10,316 nt of DNA from a bacterium (lineage in GTDB: Bacteria > Patescibacteriota > Gracilibacteria > Absconditabacterales > Absconditicoccaceae): the NCBI GenBank assembly GCA_020629735.1, contig JAHDCT010000031.1, positions 1 to 10,316 on the forward strand, given 5' to 3'. This document shows positions 8,828-10,316 of this stretch, one piece after another. Each line of letters starts with the position of its first letter. Positions within the stretch are counted from its first letter, which is position 1. A program made the position numbers and the translations under genes. A model generated the notes under the pieces. It ran no database searches, had not been told where the DNA came from, and was given only the letters and a program-made list of their open reading frames with translations.

Positions 8828-9838
8828 ATGGATTGGAAATTATATACACATGCCTTTAATGAAGAATTTTCATCGTTTCTCAAGGAGAAAACGACATTCA
8901 TTGAAAAGAACTACTGACCTACAACCTCAGAAATCTTGGATTATATTCACCAATATCAACAATGAGGGAAACGTTTTCGTCCTTATATGGTCTATTTGCG
9001 ACATCGCCTTTGTTGATGAACACTCTGAGACGATGAGATTATTCGTCTTTGAATGATTTGTGAATGCATTCATCTTATGGCACTCGTCCATGATGATATT
9101 TGTGATCAAGGTTTTAGTAGACATCATGTAGATACCTATCATATTCATCTTTCAAAAACCCTCTGAAATGATCACCATGGTCTTTCTCAGTCCCTTCTTG
9201 TATGAGACCTTTTCTATACTCGAGCTATGCAACTTTTACTTTCTGTAAAGAGTGTTGATGCTCAAAAACTTATTACTGATATGCTCGAAAAGGTTATTGT
9301 TTGAGAGATGCAAGATGTTCTTTATAGTCACATAGAAGAAAATATTGGCCTGGAAGATATTCTTTTAAAAGATCATCTTAAATCTGGTCAATACACATTC
9401 CAGACTCCTATGCTCTTTTGAGCTACCCTAGCCGGGATTACTCAAGAACAATTTTCTCTTATCAAAGATATAGGTCATCATGTCGGTCTTTGATTTCAGC
9501 TGAGAGATGATCTTCTCGATCGATTACCAGACGATGATGGAAAAACAAAACTTTCTGATCTTGCAGAATGAAACCAAACCGTTGTCTGGAGTATTTTAAG
9601 AGATACCCTTTCTGATGAAGACCGAACTTTTCTTTGCTCACAAAGAGGAAAATCACTTGAAGATTTGGACAAGGAAAAAATTAGAGACGTCTGGAATGCA
9701 TACCCAATTACTCAGAAAGCCAGAGAACAAATTATTGCTCATTTAGATGAAGGAGAAAAGCTTTTACTCTCTTTTCCATGAGACGAGTCTTCTCTTAATG
9801 CTATGAAAGAGATTATTAGTTTTTTGAAGTATAGTTAA
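8828..9838 (+). CDS. crtE: Polyprenyl diphosphate synthase, probable GGPP synthase, 336 aa
   Basis: Chain-elongating trans-prenyltransferase that condenses IPP with allylic diphosphates, here presumably giving GGPP for CrtB. Motifs in order: GGKRFRPYM at residues 46-54 (first Gly is UGA), first Asp-rich motif HDDICD with D89, D90, D93, the following SRHH segment, a GDLFYTWA block, GQYTFQTPMLFGATLAG, and second Asp-rich motif GFQLRDDLLD with D227, D228, D231. There are 13 in-frame UGA codons. CGA at 9221-9223 lies in GDLFYTxA, where relatives often have Trp. ATG 8828 is a good start; the leader is A-rich without a Shine-Dalgarno site. Met84, the fifth residue before the first Asp-rich motif, is neither the bulky aromatic of FPP synthases nor a small residue, so chain length cannot be read off. 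The carotenoid context argues for C20. It heads a rightward unit; no terminator is visible before the next gene. Confidence 0.93.
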
Positions 9839-9847
9839 TTTAAAATA

Positions 9848-9875
9848 TTGACTTATATGCAATAATAATTATAAG
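9848..9875 (+). promoter_or_regulatory. Candidate sigma-70 type promoter of the small downstream gene
   Basis: TTGACT (9848-9853) and TATAAG (9870-9875) each match the consensus at five of six bases and are 16 bp apart. They lie in the 66-bp gap after crtE and about 30 bp before the next start codon, so the small gene probably has its own promoter. A dyad AAGATT-N7-AATCTT (9873-9891) overlaps the -10 box and the expected start point and could be an operator. Confidence 0.5.
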
Positions 9876-9904
9876 ATTATCATTTAATCTTACTAATTTT
9901 ACTT

Positions 9905-10210
9905 ATGTTCAAAAGAAGCAGAGCAACAAATAAGGATACATATTTCTCCATAGAGGATGCTATTGAGACACTGAAAAAGTACTGAAGAGAAGAGGTAGCA
10001 GAGTATCTTATAGGAATCTTGCAGGAAGAAATTGATAATCCGTCGTGAAAAAACTATCTTAAAGTAAGACCGATAAAATATAGTAAAGACTGAATCCCAT
10101 TTGAGTATATCAATATAGAAGAGTGAGTTGTTACTAAAAAACTTATTCATGCTCAGACTAAGACACGCTATATTTGACATATTGATACGCCAAGCAATCA
10201 ACACAAGTAG
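9905..10210 (+). CDS. Small protein of unknown function, 101 aa
   Basis: I do not recognise this protein. The frame opens with MFKRSRATNKD at ATG 9905 and ends at UAG, with five of its six glycines encoded by UGA, the same usage as its neighbours, which argues that it is a real gene. No signal peptide or membrane segment is seen. Residues about 15-45 (FSIEDAIETLKKYG, then EEVAEYLIGILQEEI) look like two amphipathic helices, followed by a polar, probably beta-rich part. It is soluble and basic at both ends. It has a candidate promoter just upstream and a strong terminator 3 bp after the stop, so it can be transcribed alone. Nothing links it functionally to the carotenoid genes except position. 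Confidence 0.75.
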
Positions 10211-10212
10211 TC

Positions 10213-10248
10213 TATAAAAAAAAGCAGCCAAAGCTGCTTTTTTTTATA
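10213..10248. terminator. Perfect 16-bp hairpin, bidirectional intrinsic terminator
   Basis: A perfect 16-bp stem with the four-base loop CAAA (10229-10232): GCAGC (10224-10228) pairs with GCTGC (10233-10237), extended by eight A:T pairs and TATA/TATA. The A tract on one side and T tract on the other make it functional in both directions. It sits between the convergent ends of the small plus-strand gene and the minus-strand gene entering from the right. Confidence 0.93.
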
Positions 10249-10264
10249 ATTCTTTGATATAATT

Positions 10265-10316
10265 CTAAAACTCAAACCCACCTTCTACATTTCCTGGTAA
10301 TTTCCCATCCCATTTC
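10265..10316 (-). CDS. C-terminal tail of an unidentified protein (partial)
   Basis: Reading leftwards from the window edge, 16 complete codons give KWDGKLPGNVEGGFEF followed by UAG (10267-10265). The run is too short to name. A minus-strand gene ending here is supported by the bidirectional terminator placed 16 bp after the stop and by the Gly/Asp/Trp-rich, protein-like composition. One CGA/CGG-free, UGA-free stretch this short cannot test the code. Confidence 0.4.
   Translation of the reverse strand, partial: KWDGKLPGNVEGGFEF

Noticed and set aside
1..9838. Interpretation as a region of decayed pseudogenes broken by many stop codons
   Set aside because: Every apparent interruption is UGA, and they fall on conserved glycines; no frameshift or UAA/UAG interrupts the genes.
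9873..9891. AAGATT-N7-AATCTT as a terminator of crtE
   Set aside because: The stem is only 6 bp, AT-rich, not followed by a clear T run, and it overlaps a promoter -10 box, so an operator or chance dyad is more likely.

Overview
ORGANISM AND CODE. None of the real genes reads through under the standard genetic code. With UGA read as glycine, the window resolves into ten mostly or wholly visible coding regions plus one gene tail, all ending in UAA or UAG. UGA falls on invariant glycines of well-known motifs: the PP-loop SGGVDS and PFPGPGLGIR of GMP synthase, Walker A and LSGGEQ of an ABC ATPase, GGKRFRP of a prenyl synthase, and the GxGxxG of a CrtI desaturase. Trp at other places is UGG, so this is not the UGA=Trp code. 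It is translation table 25, known from Absconditabacteria (SR1) and Gracilibacteria. A second deviation is visible: CGA and CGG repeatedly sit where these families have Trp or another aromatic residue (for example the 'RxDWxL' of TesA-type esterases, the 'yWxW' and 'NyxxWF' of CruF, and 'dW' in CrtI), while invariant arginines use CGU, CGC, AGA or AGG. That fits a CGA/CGG-to-Trp reassignment, which I recall being proposed for Absconditabacterales. The likely source is an uncultivated Absconditabacterales/Gracilibacteria (CPR/Patescibacteria) genome. Protein residues below are given with UGA=Gly and CGA/CGG=Trp.

LAYOUT. 1-1175 (+): 3' part of a long-type GMP synthase (guaA). 1196-5004 (-): a three-gene run, transcribed leftwards, of a TesA-like GDSL lipoprotein esterase, a YbbA-type ABC ATPase and a YbbP-type ten-helix permease; this is the same gene trio that sits at tesA-ybbA-ybbP in E. 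coli. 5115-5600 (-): a small secreted protein with a degenerate Kazal protease-inhibitor motif. 5728-9838: a carotenoid island of phytoene synthase (crtB, +), a CruF-family carotenoid hydratase (+), a CrtI-type desaturase (-, overlapping the end of cruF tail to tail) and a polyprenyl/GGPP synthase (crtE, +, divergent from crtI). 9905-10210 (+): a small protein of unknown function with its own promoter, then a perfect 16-bp terminator hairpin facing the tail of another minus-strand gene that runs off the right edge.

HOW IT WORKS TOGETHER. CrtE would make GGPP from IPP and DMAPP, CrtB would join two GGPP into phytoene, CrtI would desaturate it towards lycopene-like products, and CruF would hydrate the acyclic ends. 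That is enough for a membrane carotenoid with hydroxylated ends in a lineage usually considered metabolically minimal. The TesA-YbbAP trio and the Kazal-like protein are envelope or secreted functions that could belong to the interaction with a host or prey cell; that part is inference.

No CRISPR array, IS element, tRNA or rRNA was seen. No stretch above 300 bases lacks a gene: the largest gaps are 5601-5727, 5005-5114 and 8729-8827.
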